A stretch of DNA of 57,813 nucleotides from an uncultured Collinsella sp. (GTDB lineage: Bacteria > Actinomycetota > Coriobacteriia > Coriobacteriales > Coriobacteriaceae): assembly GCA_959019775.1 (NCBI GenBank), contig CAUEPS010000012.1, positions 1 to 57,813 of the forward strand, given 5' to 3'. A program made the position numbers and the translations under genes. Positions 1 through 8,405 of the stretch are shown in pieces. Within the stretch, counting starts at the first letter, position 1. Every line of letters begins with the position of its first letter. Below the pieces are notes generated by a model, which did not search any database, was not told the origin of the DNA, and was given only the letters and a program-made list of their open reading frames with translations.

Positions 1-260
1 ACAAGGATACGTCGCTGCTTGCCGCCGTGGGTGTGGTCGAGATCGTCATGAACGCGCGTACGATTGTCGCCACGACGGGCTCCATTACCCCGTACGTGGT
101 TGCCGCCCTGTTCTATCTGGTCATCACGTTGCCGCTTGCTCGTTTGGTGAGCGGTCTCGAGGCGAGACTGCTGGGTACGGCCGAGGCCAAGAAGAAGCAT
201 CCTGCCAAGAGCGCCGGGCAGGTTGTCGCTACGCCCGCCGATCACATTGCCGGTCTATAA
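1..260 (+). CDS. Polar amino-acid ABC transporter permease, C-terminal part
   Basis: This is the 3' end of a gene that begins before the window. The frame is open from base 3 and reads KDTSLLAAVGVVEIVMNART, the sequence that follows the cytoplasmic EAA loop in HisM/GlnP-type permeases of the polar amino-acid uptake family. One further hydrophobic segment (about VVAALFYLVITLPLARLV) and a short Lys-rich cytoplasmic tail follow. The family forms the membrane channel of an amino-acid importer. The stop lies 12 bases before the start of the ATPase gene, so the two are surely one operon. Substrate cannot be told from this fragment. Confidence 0.88.
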   Translation, partial: KDTSLLAAVGVVEIVMNARTIVATTGSITPYVVAALFYLVITLPLARLVSGLEARLLGTAEAKKKHPAKSAGQVVATPADHIAGL

Positions 261-272
261 GGAGGTCCTGTT

Positions 273-1022
273 ATGAGCGAAACGAATTCCAACGAGGTCG
301 TCGTCAGCATTAAGAACCTCCAGAAATCCTTTGGCGACAATGTAGTCCTGCGCGATATCGATCTGGATGTGCACAGGGGCGAGGTCGTCGTAGTCCTGGG
401 TCCTTCGGGATCAGGTAAGTCGACGATGCTGCGCTGCATCAACCGCCTTGAAGAGCCTACGAGTGGCTCCATCATGGTGGAAGGCGTGGATGTGTGCGCC
501 AAGGGCGTCGACTTAAATAAGGTACGCACGCATCTTGGCATGGTGTTTCAGCAGTTCAACCTGTTCCCGCACCTGTCGGTCAAAAAGAATGTCATGCTTG
601 CCCAACAAAAGGTGCTCAAGCGCAGCAAGGAAGAAGCCGAGAAAATAGCCCTCGAGGAACTCACCAAGGTTGGCCTGGCCGAGCGCATCGACTTTATGCC
701 GAGCCAGCTTTCGGGCGGCCAGCAGCAGCGCGTCGCCATTGCCCGCGCTTTGTCGATGAACCCGCACGTTATGCTTTTTGACGAGGCCACGTCGGCGCTT
801 GATCCCGAGCTCGTTCGCGACGTTTTGGGTGTTATGCGTGATTTGGCGCGCGACGGCATGACCATGATCGTCGTGACGCACGAGATGGGCTTTGCCCGCG
901 ACGTCGCCGACCGCGTGGTCTTTATGGACGGCGGCGTTATCGTGGAGGAGGGCTCGCCGAGCGAGGTCTTTGACCATCCCAAGAGCGAGCGCACCAAGGC
1001 GTTCTTGGGCAACATTTCCTAG
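273..1022 (+). CDS. Polar amino-acid ABC transporter ATP-binding protein (GlnQ/HisP type)
   Basis: The 249-residue protein is full length for this family. It has Walker A GPSGSGKST at residues 43-51, the Q-loop in MVFQQFNLFPH, the signature LSGGQQQR near 146, Walker B VMLFDEATSALDPE, and the switch histidine in VVTHEMGF. 'FQQFNLFPH' and 'ATSALDPE' are hallmarks of the polar amino-acid importers. It would power the permease encoded just upstream, with a solute-binding protein expected outside the window. An AAGGAGG Shine-Dalgarno (260-266) supports the ATG at 273. A hairpin terminator follows the stop. Confidence 0.95.
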   Translation: MSETNSNEVVVSIKNLQKSFGDNVVLRDIDLDVHRGEVVVVLGPSGSGKSTMLRCINRLEEPTSGSIMVEGVDVCAKGVDLNKVRTHLGMVFQQFNLFPHLSVKKNVMLAQQKVLKRSKEEAEKIALEELTKVGLAERIDFMPSQLSGGQQQRVAIARALSMNPHVMLFDEATSALDPELVRDVLGVMRDLARDGMTMIVVTHEMGFARDVADRVVFMDGGVIVEEGSPSEVFDHPKSERTKAFLGNIS

Positions 1023-1055
1023 ATTGCATTGATATTTGAGCATAGTTTGAGTTGA

Positions 1056-1087
1056 CGGGCCAAGGCGTTGCTGCCGCGGCCCGTTTT
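1056..1087 (+). terminator. Rho-independent terminator of the amino-acid ABC operon
   Basis: The stem CGGGCC/GGCCCG (1056-1061 with 1078-1083), extended by an inner GGC/GCC, is followed directly by TTTT. It lies 33 bases after the ATPase stop codon. Confidence 0.75.
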
Positions 1088-1221
1088 GTATTTTGGTAAA
1101 AGTCAGCCGTTACCCCCAGTGGACGCTTAAGACGCATGTTTGGTGAATTCTGTGGACGCGGTACGGGGCGCGTGTCAACCATGCGGCCTTTCATACAATT
1201 GCATGTTGTTTGAAAAGAAGC

Positions 1222-1335
1222 CGGACCGTGGGTGCGCTTGGCGCATAAAAGGGAACTGGGTGGGAATCCCAGACAAGGCGGTTACTGTGTGCGGGGATGT
1301 TGTCTTCGCGAGTCAGATTACTTGCCCACGGTCTT
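1222..1335 (+). promoter_or_regulatory. Cobalamin riboswitch, short (class II-like) form
   Basis: The closing stem pairs GACCGTGGGT (1224-1233) with GCCCACGGTC (1324-1333). Inside are the conserved cobalamin-aptamer blocks: AAAAGGGAACTGGGTGGGAA with matching TCCCA (1246-1270), then the TTACTGT block (1282-1288), and finally AGTCAGATTACTTGCC (1311-1326), which matches the B12 box with a few substitutions. Only about 22 bases separate the ACTGT block from the B12 box, so the large peripheral arm of class I aptamers is missing. The aptamer is 200 bases upstream of the surface-protein gene on the same strand. I could not identify the expression platform. A small hairpin at 1411-1427 (CCCGC/GCGGG) is a candidate part. 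Confidence 0.85.
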
Positions 1336-1538
1336 CTCGTGTCGAGGGTCTTTTGGAAGCCGCTGGATTCCGGTGAACAAGAGATGACATCATATATTGC
1401 TCCTATGCGTCCCGCCTGTTGTGCGGGCCATTGTTGTGTGCTGTCAGGTGCGGGCGCCCCGCTGTGTCTCGTTTCCCTTTACATGATCGGCCTCGATTCT
1501 TGTTGAGGTAATGATCTTCCAAATCAAGGGGGAGTGGG

Positions 1539-4500
1539 ATGCTCAAAAACATCCGAACTGTTGCGAGGAAATTCCTCGTGGTGTTCATGGCGTTTATCTT
1601 TGCCAGCTCGAGCACCGGAATGACTGCATTTGCCGAGGAGGTGGGTGCGGGCGTAGCCGTGATGGCTGATCAGGTTGCCGCGGCGACCGATGCTGAGCAG
1701 GGTGCATCGAGCGAAGATGAACCTTCTGCCGATGCTGAAATCGGCGTGTCCGATGACGGCGACAGCGCACAGGAGCAAGAAGGCTCCGATACTGCCGTGC
1801 AGTCCGTTGTGTCCAACGGGGAGAATTCGGCCGCGCAGGCCGAAGTGGTCGGAGCTTCTACTGGGATAGCGCGCTCGGGCGAGACGGTTGTCGTCAACGA
1901 CGCGGTCGATATGCCTTCGACCATCGAAGCCGGCGCTACCGTAAAACTCGGTGCGAACATTTCGATGGGTGCCGACCAGCAGATTGAGACCGTTGCCGGC
2001 GTGTTGGACGGTCAGGGTCATACCGTCACCATTAGCGGCAAGGCCGTCGCGAACAACGTAACGGGAACTATCCAGAACCTAGGCGTGACGGGCTCCGTCT
2101 CGAATAGCGATAATGTGGGCTCCATCGCCATGACGCTTTCCGGTACCGTTCAGATGTGCTGGTCCACGGCGAGCGTGAACCTGAGCGGTTGGATGGGCTA
2201 TGCCGGCGGCCTGGTCGGCGGCATGGCGTCCGGCAAGATCGTCAATTCCTATTTTGCCGGTTCGGGCGTCGAGATGAATGGCGGGCTGGTGGGCGAGGCC
2301 CGGGCTGGCTCGCTTTCGAATTGCCTCTATACCGTAGGTTTTTCGCCTGCCGAGATGAACTATAGGGGCTTTGATAAGGGTAATGCTGCGAAAGCCTCTG
2401 ACCTTTACCTTTCGTCTGCCGAATCTCTTACCGTGCTCAATGCCAATGCGCCGGCGACCGGGTTTACCTGGACGTCCAACGGCGGCCTGCCGATCTTGAC
2501 GAGTGGATCTGCTCCCGTTGTCGTTAACAAGGATGCGCTCGCCGCTGCCATCGAGTCTGTCGAGGCGCTCAAGGAGTCCGACTATACATCCGATTCGTGG
2601 TCTGCCCTAGCCTCTGCCCTTGCGGACGCAAAGGCCGTAAACGACAATGCCGATGCCTCCCAGTCCGATGTAAATGCGGCGGTCAAGGCACTCAATGCGG
2701 CTAAGGATGCCCTCGAGAAGAAGAAGCCGACGGCCCCCGTCGCCCAGCCCGAGAGCGTCAAGCACATTAAATCGCAGGACGACTTCATTTCTATGAACGT
2801 CAAGGACGCGAACAACTACTATGTGCTCGACAACGATATCGTGATTGATGATGAGTATTTCTTTGGTCCTTCGGGTGAGCTCAACTGCACGTTTGACGGC
2901 CAGGGCCACACCATTACCTTCAACAATGGCGGTGGCGTCAAGTCGCTCTTCGCGAGCGTCGGCTCCATCGGCGTTGTCCAAAACGTCTCTTTTGCCGGCG
3001 AGCTTAAGAAAGCGGTCGACGGCAAATCGTTCGGTCCGCTCGGCAACCAGATTAGGGGCGCCGTTCTCAACTGCTCCACGTCTGTTACGGGCAAGGGCGT
3101 TGTGGGCTTTGGCCGTACGCTCGAAGGCGGCGTAATTTCTAACTGCGTGTCTACCGCTGCAGCGACCGGCGGCGTGCTCTTTGCGAGTTATGGCTCCGGT
3201 CAGCTCGTCAATACGTACTGGCAGGAAGGCCTTACCAACAAGACTCAGTTCCCCGCGAGGGCGCTCGTCAACTCCTATGCTGTCGATGCCGACGACATGA
3301 AGACGGCGACCTTTGTCGAAAACCTTAACGTCAACCGTGGCGAAAACGGTAGCGCATGGGGCATGGGAGCCGATGGCTTGCCGTATTTTGGTGAGGACCA
3401 GGACTACGAATCGCCCGAGAGCCCTGCCGCAAACAATAAATACGAGGTGACGTTTACATCTGCGCGCACCGGCAGGACCGTGACTGCCGCCGATGGCATG
3501 CTCTACCCGTCTCCCGACGATGTCGTGGTGGGCGAGAACGGTGCCGCCTGCGTCTCGGGCACGCTTGCGCTCAAGGGTTTGTCTAAGGGTGCTAAGGTGA
3601 CTTGGGGCACTCTGGACGCTAACAGAGGAGATATCGCCGTTAACGAGGAAACGGGCCTGCTGCACGTATACAACGATGCCGTGGGTACGGTGACCGCTAC
3701 GCTTCATAAGGATGACGGCACCACCGAGAACGTTGCGACCGTCGTGGTGAAGGCGATCTCCAAGTCTATTGATGATTTCCAGATTTGGTACAACGGCGAA
3801 AACGTGACGGGCGGCACTATTGCGGTTACGGGCTCCGAGGTCAAGAACCTCGAGATCCGTGTTCATTACGCCGACGCCGCTGAGGGCGAGTACACCCCTG
3901 TTTCCTATACGCGTTTTCGCTTTGCGGGTACGCCTTCGAACGTGCTCTATTCCAATCCCGGATCGGCATGCTTCTACTTTAAGCAGGCGGGCGAGGCCAC
4001 GATTTCGGTCTCCTCGCGAACGAACGTCGACCTTGCCGATAAGAGCGTAAAGGTTACCTCGACCTATGTGCCGGCGACGAGCATTTCGCTTGGCTACAAC
4101 GAGGACGGCAAGACTGTTTATCTGCATGGCCGTAATCCGCTTGCCAAGGGTGCTTTCCTGACCGACAAGGCTGCACCGGTTGTGGGCCCGGAGTATGCGA
4201 GTGACCGTGCAAACTACACGGTCACCTCGAGCGATAGTGCAGTCGCCGAGTACACTACAAGCGGCGATATTGGATTTACGCCGTATAAGGCCGGCAAGAC
4301 GACATTCGAGGCGACGGTCGAAAACCAGGACGGCAGCGTTATCTCCTCGGGCAAGCGAGAGGTTACCTACGCTTACCGAAACCCGCTGAAATCGGTGACC
4401 ATCGCAAATGCTCCCGCGTCCATTAAGGCCGGCAAGACGGTCGGGCTCGACCTGAGCTATGTGGGCGAGAACGATGCCGAGGGCTGGAGTGTCTCCGAGC

Positions 4501-6086
4501 CCGGCATGATATGGACCGTGACGGGCGCAGATGGCCAGGATGCGTCGGATGCTGTGAGCATCGACCGTCGCGCTCTGGGTGACTGGAAGCACGTTGACGG
4601 TGCTCCCGACGACGGGCTGTTTGTAGCGAGCGGAACCTATGTTCTAACGGCCAACAAGGCCGGTACCTATACGGTGACGGGTACTCCGGTCGACCAGACT
4701 GCCGGCGCCAAGGCCGTCTCCTTTGAGATTACGGTTGACGGTATCGCCGCCTCGCCGGATAACGAGGCGCAGGCCGATAAGGGTGCCCTCTCTGCCGCCA
4801 AGTACTTTGACGCCAACCGCACGACCGATGCGTACACCTATGGCCAGGAATGGGAAATCTACGCCTTCGCAAAATCGGGGCGCAAGATCGACGACGCGCT
4901 TATCAAGAATTACAAGAAGTCTCTTGCCGACCATAAGGCCGAGTGGGCCGGTAGCACCGCCAAGGTAACGGATTGCGAGCGCGTTGCGCTTACGTTGGCT
5001 GCACTTGGCGAGAACATTACGTCTTTTGATGGCGTTAACCTTGCTGCCGTCATATGCTCGCACGGCGACCTTGCGGCTTCGGCGAATAACTTGGTCTATG
5101 CGTTGATCGCCCTTGACGAGGTGCGCGTTTCGGATGAAGCGCTGTCTGCATTCGGCTCGTCCTGGACACGTGCTCAGCTTGTTTGCACGCTGCTCACGTT
5201 CCAAAACTCGGATGGCGGCTTTACCATTGATACGGCTGGTGCAAGCAACGTCGATATGACCGCCATGGCGCTGCAGGCGCTTGCGCCCTATGTTGACGGC
5301 GACGCATGTGCCGCTGCCCTGGCTTCGAATGGTCAGCTCTCTGTTGCGTCCGCTGTCGACAAAGCACTCGGCTTCCTTAAGGGGCGGATGAACGGTCTTT
5401 GCGATTTTGGGTCTGTTGAGTCGAATGCCCAGGTGCTGCTTGCTCTTGTGGCGCTCGGCAAGGACCCCGCAAATTCCAAGAACGGTTTTGCGACGGGCGC
5501 AAATAGTCTGATTACCGCGATTGCCGCCTATGAAGTTGCTGACGGCAAGGGATACGCTCACACCATGGGATCAGACGGCAAACCCGGCAATGCCAACGCG
5601 CTTGCCACCGTGCAGGTCTTGCGGGCCCTTTCGGCCTATAAGTTCGCGGGTGCCGGCGTGAGTTGGACCAAGATCGGCAATGTGAAGGCCGGCACCGTCA
5701 AGCCGAGTGATCCTAAAGAGCCTGTGACGCCCGAGGTTCCCGTACCTACGGTTCCGACGAAGAACCCGACACCTGCGGTTGTGCCGCCCGCCTCGCAGGA
5801 TGGCAACGGCACCGGTGGAAAGCAGGGCGCTACCACTTCGCAGGATGGCGCGAAGCCGGAGACGGCGGAGCACGCGGATTCCGCCAAGAGCGAATCCGGC
5901 AAGGAGTCTAGCTCTGACAAATCTTCTGGTTCGAAGGCGAAGACCGCTACTGCCGCCGCATCGCGCAAGGATGCCTCGGCTGGGCAGAGCGGCGTGAATC
6001 CTGTTGCCGTTGCCGGTGTCGTCGCTGGCATCGTGTGCCTTGCGGTCATTGGCGCGTGGTTCGTGCGTTCTCGTAAGAACGCGTAG
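1539..6086 (+). CDS. Large cell-surface protein with beta-helix, FIVAR, Ig-like and alpha/alpha-toroid domains; candidate corrinoid-binding protein
   Basis: The 1515-residue protein starts with a signal peptide (hydrophobic core VVFMAFIFASSSTGMTAFA, cleavage near residue 32). It ends with one membrane helix near 1488-1508 and the basic tail RSRKNA, without an LPXTG motif. In between I see two GLUG-like beta-helix stretches (about 130-270 and 410-600, with DGQGHTI repeats), a FIVAR helical module (about 327-395), Ig-like stretches (about 640-1070), and an alpha/alpha-toroid of the prenyltransferase/squalene-cyclase type (about 1080-1370, with SNVDMTAMALQALAPY and SNAQVLLALVALGKDP). A Pro/Ser/Lys linker follows. 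The toroid resembles the alpha domain of intrinsic factor and transcobalamin. With the B12 riboswitch upstream, capture of B12-type corrinoids at the surface is a reasonable inference, not proven. Shine-Dalgarno AAGGGGGAG precedes the ATG. Confidence 0.9.
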   Translation: MLKNIRTVARKFLVVFMAFIFASSSTGMTAFAEEVGAGVAVMADQVAAATDAEQGASSEDEPSADAEIGVSDDGDSAQEQEGSDTAVQSVVSNGENSAAQAEVVGASTGIARSGETVVVNDAVDMPSTIEAGATVKLGANISMGADQQIETVAGVLDGQGHTVTISGKAVANNVTGTIQNLGVTGSVSNSDNVGSIAMTLSGTVQMCWSTASVNLSGWMGYAGGLVGGMASGKIVNSYFAGSGVEMNGGLVGEARAGSLSNCLYTVGFSPAEMNYRGFDKGNAAKASDLYLSSAESLTVLNANAPATGFTWTSNGGLPILTSGSAPVVVNKDALAAAIESVEALKESDYTSDSWSALASALADAKAVNDNADASQSDVNAAVKALNAAKDALEKKKPTAPVAQPESVKHIKSQDDFISMNVKDANNYYVLDNDIVIDDEYFFGPSGELNCTFDGQGHTITFNNGGGVKSLFASVGSIGVVQNVSFAGELKKAVDGKSFGPLGNQIRGAVLNCSTSVTGKGVVGFGRTLEGGVISNCVSTAAATGGVLFASYGSGQLVNTYWQEGLTNKTQFPARALVNSYAVDADDMKTATFVENLNVNRGENGSAWGMGADGLPYFGEDQDYESPESPAANNKYEVTFTSARTGRTVTAADGMLYPSPDDVVVGENGAACVSGTLALKGLSKGAKVTWGTLDANRGDIAVNEETGLLHVYNDAVGTVTATLHKDDGTTENVATVVVKAISKSIDDFQIWYNGENVTGGTIAVTGSEVKNLEIRVHYADAAEGEYTPVSYTRFRFAGTPSNVLYSNPGSACFYFKQAGEATISVSSRTNVDLADKSVKVTSTYVPATSISLGYNEDGKTVYLHGRNPLAKGAFLTDKAAPVVGPEYASDRANYTVTSSDSAVAEYTTSGDIGFTPYKAGKTTFEATVENQDGSVISSGKREVTYAYRNPLKSVTIANAPASIKAGKTVGLDLSYVGENDAEGWSVSEPGMIWTVTGADGQDASDAVSIDRRALGDWKHVDGAPDDGLFVASGTYVLTANKAGTYTVTGTPVDQTAGAKAVSFEITVDGIAASPDNEAQADKGALSAAKYFDANRTTDAYTYGQEWEIYAFAKSGRKIDDALIKNYKKSLADHKAEWAGSTAKVTDCERVALTLAALGENITSFDGVNLAAVICSHGDLAASANNLVYALIALDEVRVSDEALSAFGSSWTRAQLVCTLLTFQNSDGGFTIDTAGASNVDMTAMALQALAPYVDGDACAAALASNGQLSVASAVDKALGFLKGRMNGLCDFGSVESNAQVLLALVALGKDPANSKNGFATGANSLITAIAAYEVADGKGYAHTMGSDGKPGNANALATVQVLRALSAYKFAGAGVSWTKIGNVKAGTVKPSDPKEPVTPEVPVPTVPTKNPTPAVVPPASQDGNGTGGKQGATTSQDGAKPETAEHADSAKSESGKESSSDKSSGSKAKTATAAASRKDASAGQSGVNPVAVAGVVAGIVCLAVIGAWFVRSRKNA

Positions 6087-6162
6087 CAATTCAATGCGCA
6101 TTGCGCCCGCCGTTTGACGCGCGGGCGCGACTATGCCGCCTGTGCGCGGCTTAATAGATGAA

Positions 6163-6198
6163 CGGGCCCCGGGTCTTGGCGACCTGGGGCCCGTTTAC
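6163..6198. terminator. Bidirectional terminator between convergent genes
   Basis: A long stem ACGGGCCCCGGGTC / GACCTGGGGCCCGT with a short loop and TTTA after it sits between the surface-protein gene and the flavodoxin gene. A second hairpin, GCGCCCGC/GCGGGCGC (6103-6128), lies just before it. Confidence 0.8.
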
Positions 6199-6226
6199 GT
6201 TGCGGTTGGCGTGGCGATGGGTAGTT

Positions 6227-6646
6227 TTAAGCCAGCTCGGCGCCCAGGGCCTTACAGGCGGCTTCGGCCTCGTCGTCAGGCGCGTCGAAGCAGATGACGG
6301 AATCGACGACATTGACGCCGGCCTCATCGGCGTCGGCCTTCCAATTGTCCATCCACTCGCCCTCGGCCCACGAATAGGAGCCAAACAGGACGACCTTCTT
6401 GTCGCTCAGGTTCTCCTTGACCTCATCCCACATCGGCTGGAACTCGTCGTACTCGAGTTCCTCGGAGCCCATGGCGGGGCAGCCGAAGGCGATGGCGTCG
6501 AAGCCGGCGGTCTTGTCGGCAGAGAAGTCGGCACAGGGGATGACCTCGGCCTCGGCGCCGGCGGACACCGCGCCCTCGGCGACGAAGTTTGCCATGGCCT
6601 CGGTATTGCCCGTTCCGCTCCAGTAGACGACGGCGATCTTGCTCAT
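6227..6646 (-). CDS. Flavodoxin
   Basis: The 139-residue protein has the size and order of a short-chain flavodoxin. The FMN phosphate loop SGTGNTEAM lies at residues 10-18, followed by the FGCPAMGSEELE and LFGSYSWAEGEWMD loops that flank the flavin ring. It is a small FMN electron carrier that can replace ferredoxin when iron is scarce. The start ATG at 6646 is chosen because CGAAAGGACT precedes it. The frame is open further upstream, but that part overlaps the next gene and carries no flavodoxin sequence. It lies 46 bases downstream of the DUF3793 gene on the same strand, probably co-transcribed. Confidence 0.92.
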   Translation of the reverse strand: MSKIAVVYWSGTGNTEAMANFVAEGAVSAGAEAEVIPCADFSADKTAGFDAIAFGCPAMGSEELEYDEFQPMWDEVKENLSDKKVVLFGSYSWAEGEWMDNWKADADEAGVNVVDSVICFDAPDDEAEAACKALGAELA

Positions 6647-6692
6647 GTTGAGTCCTTTCGGTTGTGCGGCACGCGGCCGCGTTTTGTATGTT

Positions 6693-7397
6693 CTATCGGG
6701 CTGCCTGAACAAGCTGTTCAAGGGTACAGCCCTGCTGATAGATGTAGGTAAGGTATTGCGTGCATGCGCGATAAGCGTCAAAGGTCGCAAGCGCCGCCTC
6801 GACGTTTGAATACACCTTCCAAGCACCAAAAAACTTGTAGTTTTGGCCGTGCTGGGCAATAAACTGATGCACGTCTTCGTAGGGGTAGCCCAAAAAATAC
6901 CCAATTTCGTGAGGAAACTCGCATGCGCAGCTCTTATCGCACGCTTCGTTCTGAGCGAGAACGCAAGGTCCGCTGTCGCAGGCGCTTTCCGCAACGTTGC
7001 TGCTCGCCAGCGTAATGCGTGCGGCTAGATGCACAAGGGATGCGGACAGGTTGCCAACGTCGTAGCCTTCGGTGGCAAGAGCTGCTGCGGCTCGAGGGTC
7101 GGATAAGTAGCGCATGAGGGCGGCGGGGCGGTACACGTAGATCAGCGCTCCGCAGGGACGCCAGACCAGGACGCTCATGTGGATGCCGAGTGGCTCGAGC
7201 TCGCGGTTGCATTGGGCTATGACGGCAAGCAGACGCGTGCGACGCGCTTCGATATGAGGGTTGCCGGGCTGTTCGTTTTGGTTTGCGTAGGGACCGGGAT
7301 AGGTAAAGAGTGAAGCGGGTTTGATGCCCGCGAGCGTGGGGGAGCAGTTGCGCACGACGGTCGTTTGAAACGTTGGAATGTCGATGGTTCGAGTCAC
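6693..7397 (-). CDS. DUF3793 family protein
   Basis: The 234-residue protein has the family landmarks: the N-terminal block NCSPTLAGIKPASLFTY, a middle block of Cys residues ending CEFPHEIGYFLGYPYEDVHQFI, and the C-terminal block NYKFFGAWKVYSNVEAAL. The family is widespread in anaerobes and often sits beside flavodoxin or ferrous-iron genes; its biochemical role is unknown. The start is GTG at 7397, with GAAAGGAGC in front. The pairing with flavodoxin and the palindrome in the promoter region suggest metal-responsive control, which is inference. Confidence 0.85.
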   Translation of the reverse strand: MTRTIDIPTFQTTVVRNCSPTLAGIKPASLFTYPGPYANQNEQPGNPHIEARRTRLLAVIAQCNRELEPLGIHMSVLVWRPCGALIYVYRPAALMRYLSDPRAAAALATEGYDVGNLSASLVHLAARITLASSNVAESACDSGPCVLAQNEACDKSCACEFPHEIGYFLGYPYEDVHQFIAQHGQNYKFFGAWKVYSNVEAALATFDAYRACTQYLTYIYQQGCTLEQLVQAAR

Positions 7398-7421
7398 GGT
7401 GCTCCTTTCGGTTCCTTATCT

Positions 7422-7437
7422 GTTAACCTAGGAAAAC
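7422..7437. promoter_or_regulatory. Palindromic operator candidate in a divergent promoter region
   Basis: The 16-base site reads GTTAACCTAGGAAAAC, with symmetric outer GTT/AAC and a perfect CCTAGG centre. Its form is like DtxR/IdeR/MntR-family metal-repressor boxes. It sits 25 bases upstream of the DUF3793 start and 138 upstream of the divergent HMA gene. The regulator is not encoded in this window. Confidence 0.4.
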
Positions 7438-7574
7438 TTATACACGAAAGTAAGCCTTGGTCAACTAAAAAGTTTGAATTGGGAAACTATTTGACCGAAC
7501 TGACACGAGTTTGGGGTAAGATGGGGGACACCCCATGGGGGTATTTGGCTAGAGCTTTAATGGGAGGGGAACAT

Positions 7575-7958
7575 ATGGAAGACCTGCTTAACCCTGCAAA
7601 TCTTATCGTGCTTGCCGTAATTGCCGTCGGCATGTTTTTTGGATTGCGACGTATTGTCGCCTCGACGCACGGCAAAAGCTGTTGCAGCGATGGCGCGTGC
7701 GGTAAGAAGATCAAGAGGGCTGTGGTGACCGATACCGATGAGTCTCACTACCCCTATAGCGCAGAACTGCTCATCGGCGGTATGAGCTGCGACGGCTGTG
7801 CTCAAAACGTCGCGAATGCTTTGAATGCGCTGGATGGCATTTGGGCCACGGCGACGTATGCCGATCACACGGCGAACGTGCGCTCTAAAAACCCAATCGA
7901 TCGCGAGGCGCTCGAGGGCGCCGTGAAGGGCGCAGGCTATTACGTCATGAAGCTATAG
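7575..7958 (+). CDS. FeoB-associated-like membrane segment fused to a heavy-metal-associated (HMA) domain
   Basis: The 127-residue protein opens with one membrane helix (LIVLAVIAVGMFFGLRRIV, about 9-27), followed by a Cys-rich stretch KSCCSDGACGKK. This arrangement resembles FeoB-associated Cys-rich membrane proteins. The C-terminal half is an HMA (ferredoxin-like) domain with the metal site GMSCDGCAQNV and the typical end GAGYYVMKL. It would bind a soft metal such as copper, zinc or ferrous iron at the membrane. The start ATG at 7575 has GGGAGGGGAACAT in front; an upstream in-frame start at 7365 overlaps the divergent gene and is unlikely. Confidence 0.8.
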   Translation: MEDLLNPANLIVLAVIAVGMFFGLRRIVASTHGKSCCSDGACGKKIKRAVVTDTDESHYPYSAELLIGGMSCDGCAQNVANALNALDGIWATATYADHTANVRSKNPIDREALEGAVKGAGYYVMKL

Positions 7959-7979
7959 GGTCGGACGTATCGCTTGCGC

Positions 7980-8405
7980 CTAGGCACGGCCGCGCAGCTC
8001 GATATCCTGGATATCGTCGAATTTGATGGCGATGTCGCGGAGTTTGAGCAGCTTGAACGCGGGAAGCACCTCGTCGAGAATGCCGGTGCGGGCACGATAG
8101 CCATACGTATCGTAATAGGTGACGCGCACCAGGTCGCCGCGCTTGAGCCCCTCGAGCTTATTCGAAAGCTCGAGGGCTTTTTCTTCCGTCAGTTCACATT
8201 TGGGCTCAACGGTAATCTCTTGCTTGCGTACGAGCTCGTAGTATCCCGTGAGAGCGGCGAATGGCATAAACTGTGCGGCGCGGTTGGCGCGAACGGCGCC
8301 GTTGGCGGTGAGTTTGGGGTCGGCGGTGCGACGCCTTCCCTCGGGGTCTGCTAGACGTTCGAAGGGAGTCGGCGGGCGCATTGGCTGTTGTTTGGATTTA
8401 GGCAC
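7980..8405 (-). CDS. YolD-like protein
   Basis: The 141-residue protein has the YolD core: RAAQFMPFAALTGYYELV near 42-59, then CELTEEKALELSNKLEGLKRGDLVRVTYYD, ending in a conserved strand with IKFDDIQDIEL. YolD-like proteins are usually encoded beside a Y-family polymerase and have been compared with UmuD-type partners, although their exact role is unclear. The GTG start at 8405 overlaps the stop of the polymerase gene by 8 bases, with AGGTAGGGGG as ribosome-binding site, so the two are translationally coupled. Confidence 0.85.
   Translation of the reverse strand: MPKSKQQPMRPPTPFERLADPEGRRRTADPKLTANGAVRANRAAQFMPFAALTGYYELVRKQEITVEPKCELTEEKALELSNKLEGLKRGDLVRVTYYDTYGYRARTGILDEVLPAFKLLKLRDIAIKFDDIQDIELRGRA

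Noticed and set aside
2607..4592. A 661-codon open frame on the minus strand opposite the surface-protein gene
   Set aside because: It is the mirror of a GC-rich coding sequence; no family features or ribosome-binding site, while the plus frame has a signal peptide, domains and anchor.
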